From NCBI GenBank assembly GCA_900317545.1, contig ONHE01000083.1, forward strand, positions 1 through 41,039: DNA of 41,039 bases, given 5' to 3'. A model generated the notes under the pieces. The model made no database searches. It saw only the letters and a list, made by a program, of their open reading frames with translations, and had not been told where the DNA came from. Source of the DNA: an uncultured Prevotella sp. (lineage in GTDB: Bacteria; Bacteroidota; Bacteroidia; Bacteroidales; Bacteroidaceae). How positions within the stretch are numbered: the first letter of the stretch is position 1; every line of letters begins with the position of its first letter. Positions 16,201-24,300 of the stretch are shown here, piece by piece. A program made the translations under genes and the position numbers.

Positions 16201-16646
16201 ATGTCGGTCACCGACTTTGCCTTCGTGTCTTTGGCGAGCACCGATGCCCCGATGACCGGTTCTCCCTTCGCGTCGACCACGCGTCCCGTCAGTTGACGGC
16301 CGTTCCCTTTGGCGCTTTGCTGCGGCTGCCGCGCCTTATAGGAAATGACAATGGACTTCGGAGAGACGATGTTGTAAGTCAGGTTGCGGTCGGCCAGCAC
16401 GTGGTCCAGCACGTCGCTGACAGCTGCGTTGCGTTTCTGCACGGTGATGTTGGGCTCGTTGTCGACAACGCCCGATTGGTAAGAAAAACGATAAGTGGTC
16501 TGTTGCTCGATCAGGTTGAACACTTTTCGCAGCGTGGCATTCTTCACTGAGATGTTCACATTCCCGTTTTGGGCATGCAGCGGCAATCCCAGCAACAGGA
16601 CGAAGAGCATGAAGATGCTTGGTCTTAGGTACGTGTGTTGTTTCAT
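13272..16646 (-). CDS. SusC/RagA family TonB-dependent transporter with STN domain
   Basis: 1124 residues. Order: signal peptide (to ~25), secretin/TonB short N-terminal (STN) domain ~30-105, carboxypeptidase-like beta-sandwich ~118-190 (GRVVDAKGEPVIGASV), TonB box/plug from ~195 (EIVVVGYGTMKKSDLTGAVSSI) and a 22-strand barrel ending in an aromatic residue (VGAQLTF). The STN domain marks transporters that signal to an inner-membrane FecR, and the fecR gene is the next one upstream, so import and transcription are probably linked. Together with SusD at 11692-13236 it forms the import complex of PUL 1. Confidence 0.94.
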   Translation of the reverse strand: MKQHTYLRPSIFMLFVLLLGLPLHAQNGNVNISVKNATLRKVFNLIEQQTTYRFSYQSGVVDNEPNITVQKRNAAVSDVLDHVLADRNLTYNIVSPKSIVISYKARQPQQSAKGNGRQLTGRVVDAKGEPVIGASVLAKDTKAKSVTDIDGRFSIEAPIGSTLLISYVGFKDKEVKASDNIRISIDEDTKSLDEIVVVGYGTMKKSDLTGAVSSIDVNDLAKRTTTNPAEALQGKVAGVSILKSGGNAGAGFSVKIRGIKTFGSNEPLYVIDGFPGDIDNVNPQDIQSMEILKDGAAAAIYGSVAANGVVIVTTKNGQKGDMKIDFSTYVSFTQIAKKIETLNAAEYKQVHKQMYDNYNAQYPDNAVTLPPYITHETGVDTDWQDAVERHGLSQNYMISMRGGTDKNLYSVSYNHAFDRGIFLGNDFRQDNVRMKLHSAKAFMDLDANLNFRYTLSHQPQYSQKEMYMISPLVPIYNEKEKYGFGLTNFDGLPNNRNVMADIHYKQSSSKGYDINGNAALTFHITPWLTYKTSYSYRGVHGRTKYHAPDYLADMKVPNLYPTNSAGSTYWEEQVFDNIVNCDYKFGRHSVNAMIGSSIDAQKYDWSSVSVVGKTIVYKVENGKLVQNETPAGFLSHDFTTINAGAGGTFGGDGSYWKYNRASFFGRLNYNYADRYLVQFTIRRDGSSKFGADRRWGTFPSVALGWRLSEEPFFPKDTTVSNLKIRASWGRLGNENALGYYSFLALVSTQNNMYQGYVRGTGASAWSGSIARGLENRDLKWETTDTKNIGLDFGFFDNKLTGTLNYYYNATSDLLIYKELAPSVGLSSPILNVGKIRNTGIEMEINWNQKIREFEYNAGVNLSTVNNKVKELSDQKQVLYGEGLKYGSEHFPTQTRVGKPIGAFYLYQADGLFQSIDEVKNHVNKSGEMLQPNAQPGDLRFVDVNGDGTIDEEDKVYSGSGIPKLEANLNFSCAWKGLDLAFTLSSAFNFKLYNGNKYFYEGMSSGSNFLKSTLDAWTPTHTGTAVPRAVYQDPNNNTRESTRFLENGDFLRMRQLQIGYTLPRPLSTKIQMEKIRFYLSAENLFTITGYDGIDPEFSRGVLNTGIDNLIFPFTRSVTVGAQLTF

Positions 16647-16665
16647 CAGGTTTAAAATTTTAGTA

Positions 16666-16696
16666 ATACGACTAAGGTTCTTTACACCTATACGAC
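16666..16696 (-). promoter_or_regulatory. Direct repeat GTCGTAT upstream of susC, possible promoter or operator
   Basis: On the - strand GTCGTAT occurs twice with a 24-base period (16690-16696 and 16666-16672), ending 20 bases before the susC start. No TAnnTTTG box is seen here, which would fit a promoter read by the locus-encoded ECF sigma factor instead of the housekeeping one. That reading is an inference from position. Confidence 0.3.
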
Positions 16697-16843
16697 AAGT
16701 GTGATCGGGAAAAGTACCGGCCGCAGGCCAACTTTTTGCCTTTGTCAGTCTTCGCGGATGAAACCTGCTTTTCGGACATCTGTCCGGTGTGCAGGAGCAA
16801 GATGAGAATCAAGTTGCAGACTGAAGATTTTCGGGGAATTTCC

Positions 16844-16948
16844 ATAGCTGTTTTCCGGTCCGCGCGGAGCTATCGTTTGGGCGGCCCGGAGGATAGCTTT
16901 ACGCCGCGCGGAGCTATCGTTTGGACAGCCCGGAGGATAGCTTTGCGG
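16844..16948. repeat. AGCTAT-centred intergenic repeat, 44-bp tandem (copy A)
   Basis: Two 44-bp units (16861-16904 and 16905-16948) differ at only two positions over their first 40 bases. Each contains AGCTAT and, 25 bases on, ATAGCT; a further ATAGCT lies at 16844. Read on the - strand, each unit carries AGCTATCCTCCGGG, identical to a stretch in the repeat at 40195-40304. It sits in the 525-bp gap between fecR and susC. The rest of that gap (16949-17171) shows no gene or motif that could be supported. Confidence 0.75.
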
Positions 16949-17171
16949 AAGGCGGAAGGTGACTTTCTTTCAACGGCTTGATAATCAGGGAGAAAGGATC
17001 GCGTGTCTCCGTTCCTTCCTAAAGCGAGTTCGGGATCGGTTGCATGTGTTCCTGTGGATCGGTGTGGATGCCGTTTGCCGAGGCTTCTCCTTCCGGATGC
17101 GGCTGGCGTGTCGCCACGGCTGCCGGAGCGGGTGGATGGGATGTGGGCAAGACGCAGGCTTTCCTCTCCGG

Positions 17172-18197
17172 TCACTTGAACGACAGGACCACCCTTCGTC
17201 CGCTCTTCTGGCAGCGGAGCGCGTAGGAGAGACGGAGAATCTTGAGACACTCGTCGAGGTTGTCGGTGGGCAGGACGCCCGTGAAACGCGAGGGAGCGGT
17301 CCGGGGCTTGCGCATGATCACGTCAATTCCGTATTCCGCCTCGATGCGCTCGATCACGGCGTCGAAGGGCTCGTCGTTGAATCTCATTTCGCGATGTGTC
17401 CATGATTTGACGTTTTTGAAATCCACATTCCGGATGATGAGGAAGCGTCCGGACGCAAAATTGAACTGGGCTTTCTCGCCCGGTTTCAAAATGGCTTCCT
17501 CGGAAGAGTTGGTGGTCGACAGCTTGACGCTGCCTTCTTCCAAAGCCACTTCTGCAAATGCCGACTGCCTGCGGGCTGCGATGTTGAAGCGGGTGCCGAG
17601 CACCGTAACCTTCAGATTGTTGATCTTGACCGTGAAGGGGCTGCCTGCACAGTGGGCTACCTCAAACCATCCTTCGCCGCTGAACGTGACATCGCGCTTC
17701 CGGCCGTTGAATGTCGCGAGATGATAGCTGAGGCGGCTGTCGTGGCTGAGTGTCACATGGGTGCCGTCGGGGAGCACCGCCTCTGCGGTGGACGAGGTGG
17801 GCGCTGAGAACGCAATCTCCCCCTTGGGGATGTTTCCGACGGCCGTATAATAATGCCAGGCGGCGAATGCCAGGATGGGTAGCAGCATGACGGCCGCGTA
17901 GCGGATGGCTTTCCGGAACAGGAAGATCATGCGAGGGCGCCGCTCCTCGCCTTTCGCCTCGCCGTCTCGCGGCATCTGCTGCCCGAAGGCATCGATAGCG
18001 GCATCGATACGTCGTTTCACCGCTGTTTCCCTTTCGCGTACGTCAGGCGGCAACACGCATGTTACCTTTTCTCCTTCCGTCTCCATTTCTCTTCCGAGCG
18101 TTTCATCCGGCTCTTCGGCGAGCATCTTTCTGAAGCGTTCCAATTCCTCCTGTGTCAGGTCGTCATTGATATATTTTCTATGCAGTTCTTTGTCCAT
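17172..18197 (-). CDS. FecR family anti-sigma factor
   Basis: 341 residues from the ATG at 18197 (MDKELHRKYINDDL), preferred over upstream in-frame ATGs because the cytoplasmic anti-sigma region begins there. One membrane segment lies at ~101-117 (YAAVMLLPILAFAAWHYY). The periplasmic part has the FecR core (LPDGTHVTLSHDSRLSY, GWFEVAHCAGSPFTVKINNLKVTVLGTRFNIAA) and a C-terminal DUF4974-type domain (MRFNDEPFDAVIERIEAEYGIDV). It follows the sigma gene by 87 bases and precedes susC, the standard sigma/FecR/STN-SusC trans-envelope switch. Its predicted role is to hold the sigma factor inactive until ligand-bound SusC signals. Confidence 0.9.
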   Translation of the reverse strand: MDKELHRKYINDDLTQEELERFRKMLAEEPDETLGREMETEGEKVTCVLPPDVRERETAVKRRIDAAIDAFGQQMPRDGEAKGEERRPRMIFLFRKAIRYAAVMLLPILAFAAWHYYTAVGNIPKGEIAFSAPTSSTAEAVLPDGTHVTLSHDSRLSYHLATFNGRKRDVTFSGEGWFEVAHCAGSPFTVKINNLKVTVLGTRFNIAARRQSAFAEVALEEGSVKLSTTNSSEEAILKPGEKAQFNFASGRFLIIRNVDFKNVKSWTHREMRFNDEPFDAVIERIEAEYGIDVIMRKPRTAPSRFTGVLPTDNLDECLKILRLSYALRCQKSGRRVVLSFK

Positions 18198-18284
18198 GTG
18201 GTTGATTAGTTGTGTGTGACTGTTTGTCATTTGCTCATAAAGAAGACAGCATTTGGATGAAATTGTACCAGACACAGATGTTAA

Positions 18285-18854
18285 TTAGCATGAAAGCAGC
18301 GCAAAAAGCAGGAGCGGAATTTTGCCTTCCAACTTTTTGCGCAGCGTTTTCAGCCCCAATGACAGTTGATTCTTGACCGTCTGCTCGCTCCGTCCGAGTT
18401 TCTCTGCGATCTCCCCGTTCTTCATCCCTTCTATGCGGGAGAGCCTGATGATGCACCGCTGGCTTTCCGGAAGGGAGTCTATAGCAGCCCGGACCGTTTG
18501 CAGGAACTCGTCATATTCCATCATCCTGTCGCCGCTTCTGTCATAGGTCAAGACGTTGCGATAGTTCAGATAGTCCTCGTAGCTGACCGAGTTGGCCGTG
18601 CGCCTGAACTCGTTGATCAGCCGGTGTCGGGCCATGACCAAGAGCAGATGTTTCAGTTTGTCGCTTTCTCTGATTTTTTCCCGATTCAGCCAAAGCTGTA
18701 TGAATGTTTCCTGAATGATCTCCTCGGCGGCTTCTGCGCGCTTGGTGTACTTCAGGCAGTAGGCATACAGCTGTTCGAAATAAAGATGATAAAGTTGATC
18801 GAAAGCTTTTCGGGAGCCTTCTTTCAACTGTTCTGTCAATTCCGCTTCATTCAT
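18285..18854 (-). CDS. ECF RNA polymerase sigma factor (Bacteroidetes expansion family)
   Basis: 189 residues. Region 2 lies at ~10-75 (AFDQLYHLYFEQLYAYCLKYTKRAEAAEEIIQETF...) and region 4 at ~115-170 (IDSLPESQRCIIRLSRIEGMKNGEIAEKLGRSEQTVKNQL), a helix-turn-helix of sigma-70 type. The hydrophobic tail LLLFALLSC is common in this Bacteroidetes group. It is followed by fecR and the STN-type susC, so it most likely controls PUL 1. No housekeeping promoter could be identified directly upstream. Confidence 0.92.
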   Translation of the reverse strand: MNEAELTEQLKEGSRKAFDQLYHLYFEQLYAYCLKYTKRAEAAEEIIQETFIQLWLNREKIRESDKLKHLLLVMARHRLINEFRRTANSVSYEDYLNYRNVLTYDRSGDRMMEYDEFLQTVRAAIDSLPESQRCIIRLSRIEGMKNGEIAEKLGRSEQTVKNQLSLGLKTLRKKLEGKIPLLLFALLSC

Positions 18855-18953
18855 TGCCTGCTGTTTTCAGTGCCTCCATTCTGTCGGCCGGATCATTCGT
18901 CAGTTCGTGACAATCCGCTCTTGCCAACTCCGCAAGATGAGTGCCTGATGCGT

Positions 18954-18984
18954 AAAAAAGCATGTCCAGGATTGTCGGACATGC
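18954..18984 (-). terminator. Rho-independent terminator of the WG-repeat gene
   Basis: On the - strand GCATGTCC and GGACATGC form an 8-bp stem with a 9-nt loop, followed at once by six T residues. It lies 24 bases past the stop of the gene at 19008-19685 and separates that unit from the sigma factor. Confidence 0.8.
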
Positions 18985-19007
18985 GGTTCTCTTAGGGCTC
19001 GGCGGTC

Positions 19008-19685
19008 CTAATCCTCGGTGAAGTGGCCGTGGCCGTCGATCAGTCCGCGGCGTCGGCCGATGCGGGCCTCGAAATATGGGTATTCGTCGCGAAGCCAGAT
19101 GTCGTCGTAGATGAAGTCGGCGAAAACCGTGTCTTTGCGGTCCGGGAGCACCAGTCCCATCTTCTTGTCCTTCTGGGCGATGATGGGCATCATCGCGAGA
19201 TCATCCACATAGGTGTAGACCGTGCGCAGGAAGTCGTACTGAGCAGTGAGGAGCACGTCGCCGTTGTGGTCTTTGATGCCGAATTTTCCATTTTCTTCAA
19301 ACACCTCATGGTAGCGGACATACTTGTCCTTGATGCGGTTGAGATAGTAGACCATGCGCCTCTTGTCATTGACAAGCGTCAGGAGGTAGTTGAAGGTGTC
19401 ACAATAGTTGGCCATGGCCCTTGCGAGCACGATCTTGAAATCAAGTCCGTCGAGTGCCTTCCGGTTGAAGTCGATGTAGCGTGCGATGGCCTCTTCGCGT
19501 TGTGGAATGGTGAGTCCCTTGAGCTTTTCTTCAAATTTGAACATGATCTCGATGGATCCTGACATGCCCTTGATATAGCGATGGATCTGCCGTCCCATCT
19601 CATCGCAGACAAATTTGTCTATCTGCCGCTGTTCGATCGGGTCAATGTATTTCTCCTCAAAATTGTCGATTGTGATCTTGTCCAT
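19008..19685 (-). CDS. WG-repeat-containing protein
   Basis: 225 residues from MDKITIDNFEEKYIDP (ATG at 19685); two ATGs lie a few codons further upstream. The first ~110 residues are helical and charged without a known domain. The C-terminal half has WG-type repeat units: ENGKFGIKDHNGDVLLTAQYDFL (~142-164), KKMGLVLPDRKDTVFADFIYDDI and a last unit ending GRRRGLIDGHGHFTED. There is no signal peptide, so it is probably cytoplasmic. It has its own promoter and terminator and is not part of either PUL. Function unknown. Its last codons are duplicated at 4060-4119. Confidence 0.75.
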   Translation of the reverse strand: MDKITIDNFEEKYIDPIEQRQIDKFVCDEMGRQIHRYIKGMSGSIEIMFKFEEKLKGLTIPQREEAIARYIDFNRKALDGLDFKIVLARAMANYCDTFNYLLTLVNDKRRMVYYLNRIKDKYVRYHEVFEENGKFGIKDHNGDVLLTAQYDFLRTVYTYVDDLAMMPIIAQKDKKMGLVLPDRKDTVFADFIYDDIWLRDEYPYFEARIGRRRGLIDGHGHFTED

Positions 19686-19712
19686 GGTAAGCATGATGGT
19701 TAGTGAACCTGT

Positions 19713-19797
19713 ATGCAAAGATACGATAAATTTTCTAAACGATGCAAAAATGTGCGGGAATTTATCCGCAGGGGCATTTTCGCCGACGCGGATGAGG
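19713..19797 (-). repeat. Dispersed promoter cassette, copy A
   Basis: About 85 bases that align, with small gaps, to 34655-34733. Shared blocks on the - strand are CCTCAT, GCGGATAAA, a TTTGC and then GTTTA-AAAATTTATCGTA-CTTTGCATA. It lies directly upstream of the WG-repeat gene; the other copy precedes an unrelated sigma-factor gene. The rest of the divergent gap up to 19998 (about 200 bases) shows no further gene. Confidence 0.7.
19716..19748 (-). promoter_or_regulatory. Promoter of the WG-repeat gene (TTTG-N21-TATCTTTG)
   Basis: On the - strand a -33 TTTG (19745-19748) is followed after 21 bases by TATCTTTG (19716-19723), an exact match to the Bacteroidetes housekeeping promoter. It ends about 30 bases before the chosen start at 19685. 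Confidence 0.8.
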
Positions 19798-19998
19798 CCG
19801 ACAGCTTAGCCTTATGAGTACGCTGTTCGCGACCGAGCGGCGGAGAGGCACGTCCGAGCTGTCAATATGGTGGCGGATCGGGCAACGGAAAGGCAGACGG
19901 AAGGCCGTTTGCTCTCAAAAAATGTTAAATATAAGCCTTGTGCTTGTCTATGTGTCTACAAACCGGGATCCTTGTTGTCGATTCATAAACACAGGAAC

Positions 19999-21186
19999 AT
20001 GGAGACAGACGATCATCATTCTATAAAGACTTATATGGATTTCCTTCTGTTGAAGGATCACCGGTTCATTCTCTGGCGGCTGCTCCGGACGGAGGAGTTG
20101 GATACCTATTGGGCAACTTTCATAGCTGCTCGTCCTGAGCTAAGGGATGAGTTTGAGCGTGCTGTCGCCGTCTGTGACAGTCTGCGGATCAATGAGCGGC
20201 ATGATCCGGACACGGAAGCCCTCTTCCAAAGAATACAGCGAACGATCGGCGAAAGGCAGCGTAAACGGGCGAGAATTGTCAGTTTGCGACGGCTCGCAGG
20301 GGCTGCCGCCCTGATCCTCTTGCTGCTGATACCAACCCTCTATCGGGGATTTTACCGGTCGCAACAGGCCGGGAAGACGCAGGATGCGATCGTGGGGCAG
20401 ATTATGGACAGCCGGCAGATCGAGCTGATCTTAGGTGACCGGCGCGTCGTGCTGCACGACTCGGCTGAGCTGAAAGTACAGAACGGCAAAGTGGTCTGTG
20501 ACGTTTCACAAGACATGGACTTGTCTGCGGCAGAAGGACAGCTATGCAAGATCGTCGTCCCGGCAGGCAAGCATTCGTTCCTGACGTTGCCTGACAGGAG
20601 CAGGGTATGGATCAATTCAGGGACCGAAGTGGAGTTTCCGGCAGCGTTCAGCCGCAAGTCGCGGGAGATCCGTGTGCGGGGAGAGATATTCATAGACGTG
20701 GCCAAACGGCCGAAGCATCCGTTCATAGTCCATACGGACCAGATGGATGTCACGGTCAGCGGCACGAGCTTCAACGTCTCGGCCTATGCCTCCGAAGCCC
20801 GTCCGTCGGTCGTGTTGGTGGAGGGCAAGGTGGATGTCGCCACGCGGCAGAACAGACACATGACGCTGAGGCCGAGCGAACAGGTGGTCCTCTCGCATGG
20901 GAATCTCTCTAAAAAGAGGGTTGACGTTTCCTACTACATCAGTTGGAAGAACGGTTATTTTGCCTTCAACAACACGCCCGTTAACGAGGTTTTGGAGAAG
21001 GTGGGACGGTATTATAACATCCGGTTTGCGAAAAGCGATGCCGGCATGGCAGACAAGAAGATCTCCGGCAAGCTGTTTCTCGCAGACAATGTAGATGATG
21101 TGCTCACTGCAATTTCGCTCATCACGTCTACGGAATATCATCGGGAAAACAATACGGTCAGATTGATGATAAAGGAAAGGAGATAA
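19999..21186 (+). CDS. FecR family anti-sigma factor (no adjacent sigma factor)
   Basis: 395 residues from the ATG at 19999 (METDDHHSIKTYMDFLLLKD). A short cytoplasmic part precedes a membrane segment at ~98-116 (LAGAAALILLLLIPTLY). The periplasmic region has the FecR core (KIVVPAGKHSFLTLPDRSRVWINSGTEVEFPAAF, FIVHTDQMDVTVSGTSFNVSAYA) and a DUF4974-type C-terminus (YFAFNNTPVNEVLEKVGRYYNI). Unlike the PUL 1 copy, no sigma gene lies next to it in the same direction, so its partner must be encoded elsewhere or be the divergent one at 18285-18854. It heads PUL 2, 125 bases before an STN-type susC. A weak promoter-like TTTG-N20-TAAGCCTTG lies about 90 bases upstream. Confidence 0.88.
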   Translation: METDDHHSIKTYMDFLLLKDHRFILWRLLRTEELDTYWATFIAARPELRDEFERAVAVCDSLRINERHDPDTEALFQRIQRTIGERQRKRARIVSLRRLAGAAALILLLLIPTLYRGFYRSQQAGKTQDAIVGQIMDSRQIELILGDRRVVLHDSAELKVQNGKVVCDVSQDMDLSAAEGQLCKIVVPAGKHSFLTLPDRSRVWINSGTEVEFPAAFSRKSREIRVRGEIFIDVAKRPKHPFIVHTDQMDVTVSGTSFNVSAYASEARPSVVLVEGKVDVATRQNRHMTLRPSEQVVLSHGNLSKKRVDVSYYISWKNGYFAFNNTPVNEVLEKVGRYYNIRFAKSDAGMADKKISGKLFLADNVDDVLTAISLITSTEYHRENNTVRLMIKERR

Positions 21187-21311
21187 CACTTGTTAATCGA
21201 AAAACGTAGCCTGCTGGCAGCAAATGCCGGTATCGGCTTTGAGCCGGACATGAAAAGAACCTGACAGACTATCAACACCATAAAAATCATACAATCTTAA
21301 ATCAAAATCAA

Positions 21312-24300
21312 ATGTGTTTCATGCAATCTTATTATCATGACAGAGGCATATCCGGATATGGACGAAAGATCCGGGTGATGGCTTTATCCGTCATGCTGCT
21401 TTTTGTGAGTCTGCCGGAGACCCCGGCAGCGGCACTGCGAGCGCAGAACCTTAACATCACGCTGAATGTGGTCAACTCGACCGTGAAAAAGGTGATGGAT
21501 CAGATTGAGAAATCTGAAGGATACGTCTTTATTTATAACGAGAACATCCGCCAAGAACTGTCAAGGCGGGTCACGATTCGGGCAAGTCGTCAGCCTGTTG
21601 ACCGGGTGTTGGGACAGTTGCTGGACGGTTCCAACCTTAGGTATAAGCGTGCCGGGCGTCAGATCACGCTGTACAGGAAAGACGAAAAGGCACCGGGTGC
21701 AGGTGCCGCCAGAGCGGTCAGTGAGTCATTGGCGCTGCAGCAGCACGGCGGGCATGTTGTCAAAGGGCGCGTCGTGGACAACACCAATGAGCCGGTCATC
21801 GGCGCAACGGTGAGCATCAAAGGGAAGAGTACGGGTGCCGTCACAGATCTCAACGGTGAGTATACGCTGTCAGGGGTCGCCGATGCTGATGTGATCAGAT
21901 ATTCCTATATCGGCATGAAACCACAGGAGGTCGCCGTCAAGGGAAAACGAACCATCAATGTCACGATGATCCCGGAGGTCACGGGACTGAACGATGTGGT
22001 CGTTGTCGGTTACGGAACGATGAAGAAGCGCGACGTCACCGGGGCTATCGCGTCAATAGGCAGCAAGGAGATCGAAAACAAGATGGCCACCAATGTGTTT
22101 GATGCCTTGCAGGGCAGCACCGCCGGCGTGCATATCGTTTCTGGCTCGGGACAGCCCGGTGAGTCATCGTCCATCAAGGTCAGGGGAACATCGACCTTCT
22201 CTTCAGAGGGTGTGTCACCATTATATATTGTAGACGGAGCGCCGTTGGAGAACATCGATGACATCAATCCGAGCGACATTGTATCCGTTGAGGTGCTGAA
22301 AGATGCGGCATCCGCAGCCATCTACGGATCAAGGTCGGCGAATGGTGTCATCATTATCACGACCCGTAGCGGCAAGGAAGGGAAGGCTGATCTGAACGTG
22401 AAGTACTACCATTCATGGGGAAGGCTTTCTCATAAGGTGCCCCAGGCAAACCGCGCAGACCGTCTCTACTATGACCGGATCCGCCGTGACTACTTCCTAA
22501 CCTATGGTGGCGGTAATCCCGATGAGAGCATCGACATCCTGAATGATCCCTACAACTACTTCTTCAATACCGACAATGACTACATCGACATGATGACCAA
22601 GACCGGCCGAAAGGATGAAGTGGACATCAGTGTCGGTGGCGGAAACAAGAATCTGAAGTACTTTATCAATACAGGATATTATAGCGAACGGGGAATCATA
22701 GAGAACACGGGGTATCGGCGCCTGACCACACGTGTCAATTCAGACTATAGTCCCGTGAAGTGGCTTTCAATGGGCAGCCGTGTGTCATTGACCTATTCGA
22801 AGAAGAGTGGTGTCAACGAAGGGCAGTTGCTGAGCTCCGTCCTGAGCCGCCGCCCGTATTTCAGCACTTATTATTCGGATGGCTCACTCGTCGGCGTGTT
22901 CAATGGGCAGAAAAACCCGATCGCATTGATCGATTACACGACCGATTATACCAATTCGTATAAAGCCAACTTCTATCAGTTCTTCAATTTCAAGTTCAGC
23001 AAGCATCTCTCATTGAGATCCAACATCAATGCCAACTTCTACTTGGACAAAAGGAAAAAACTCGAGCCAAGCATCATCACCGATGAATGGCAGAAAACAA
23101 ACAGAGGATATTCGTACAACTATCTCAACTGGAACTGGCTGAATGAGAATTACATGACCTATACGCAGGCATGGGGGCGGCACAGCTTCAGTGCGATGGC
23201 CGGACTCAGCTTCCAGAAATGGTACTATGAGAATGAGAACCTGCTGGGCCTGAATTCTTCGACCGACTATATCCATACGTTGAATGCCTTCTCCGCCAAC
23301 TTAGACTTGTCGAATACAGGAACATTGGAAAGCAGGCACACCCTGATGTCATTGTTCGCAAGAATCACCTATGACTATAAGAAGCGGTATCTGATGACCT
23401 TGAACCTCAGACGCGACGGTTCGTCGAGATTTGCGAAGGACAGCCGTTGGGGAAGTTTCCCGTCGGCATCGCTGGGCTGGCGGTTCTCCGATGAGGCTTT
23501 CATGCGTAAAATGCACAATGTCCTGACAGACGGAAAGATCAGGCTGTCCTACGGTATTACGGGTAACCAGTCGATCGGAAACTATGATTATGTATATGCC
23601 TATTCGCCAAGCACGATCTACGACGGTGTGGGAGGCGTCACACCTTCACGCATTGGGACCCGTAATCTGAAGTGGGAAGAGACCCACCAATTTGATGTCG
23701 GTATAGACCTGAACTTCCTGAACAGCCGCCTTGTCATTACGGCCGACTATTATAATAAGTACACGAAGGGTTTGCTCGCCAATTACCAGCTGCCCAAGGA
23801 GACGGGCTATGACTATATGAAGATGAATGTCGGGGAGATCAGCAACCGAGGATTTGAAGTGACCGTAACGGGTGACATCATCCGGAACAACAATCTGACG
23901 TGGAATGCGGCCTTCAACATCTCACGGAATACAAACCGCATAGAGAAACTCTCGGACGGCAAGTCGTACATGGAAGGCGATATCTGGTGGATGCAGGAAG
24001 GAGGCCGCATAGGAGATTTCTATGGGTTCAAGTGCTTGGGCGTCTTCCCCTATGACGAGTCGAACGCATTCTCTGCGGATTGGCAGCAGCTGACGCCGGT
24101 CTTCGAAAATGGCGTGTTCCAGTATCAGTATCTGCTCAATGGCAAGGTGTATGACGGAAAGATCAACCGCAAAACATTGCCCAACGGAAAACCTTTCCGT
24201 GGCGGCGACTATAATTGGGAGGAACCTTTAGCGTCGCGGGACGGCGTCATCGATGACAATGACCGTATGGTCATCGGCAACGCCATGCCTGACGTGACGG

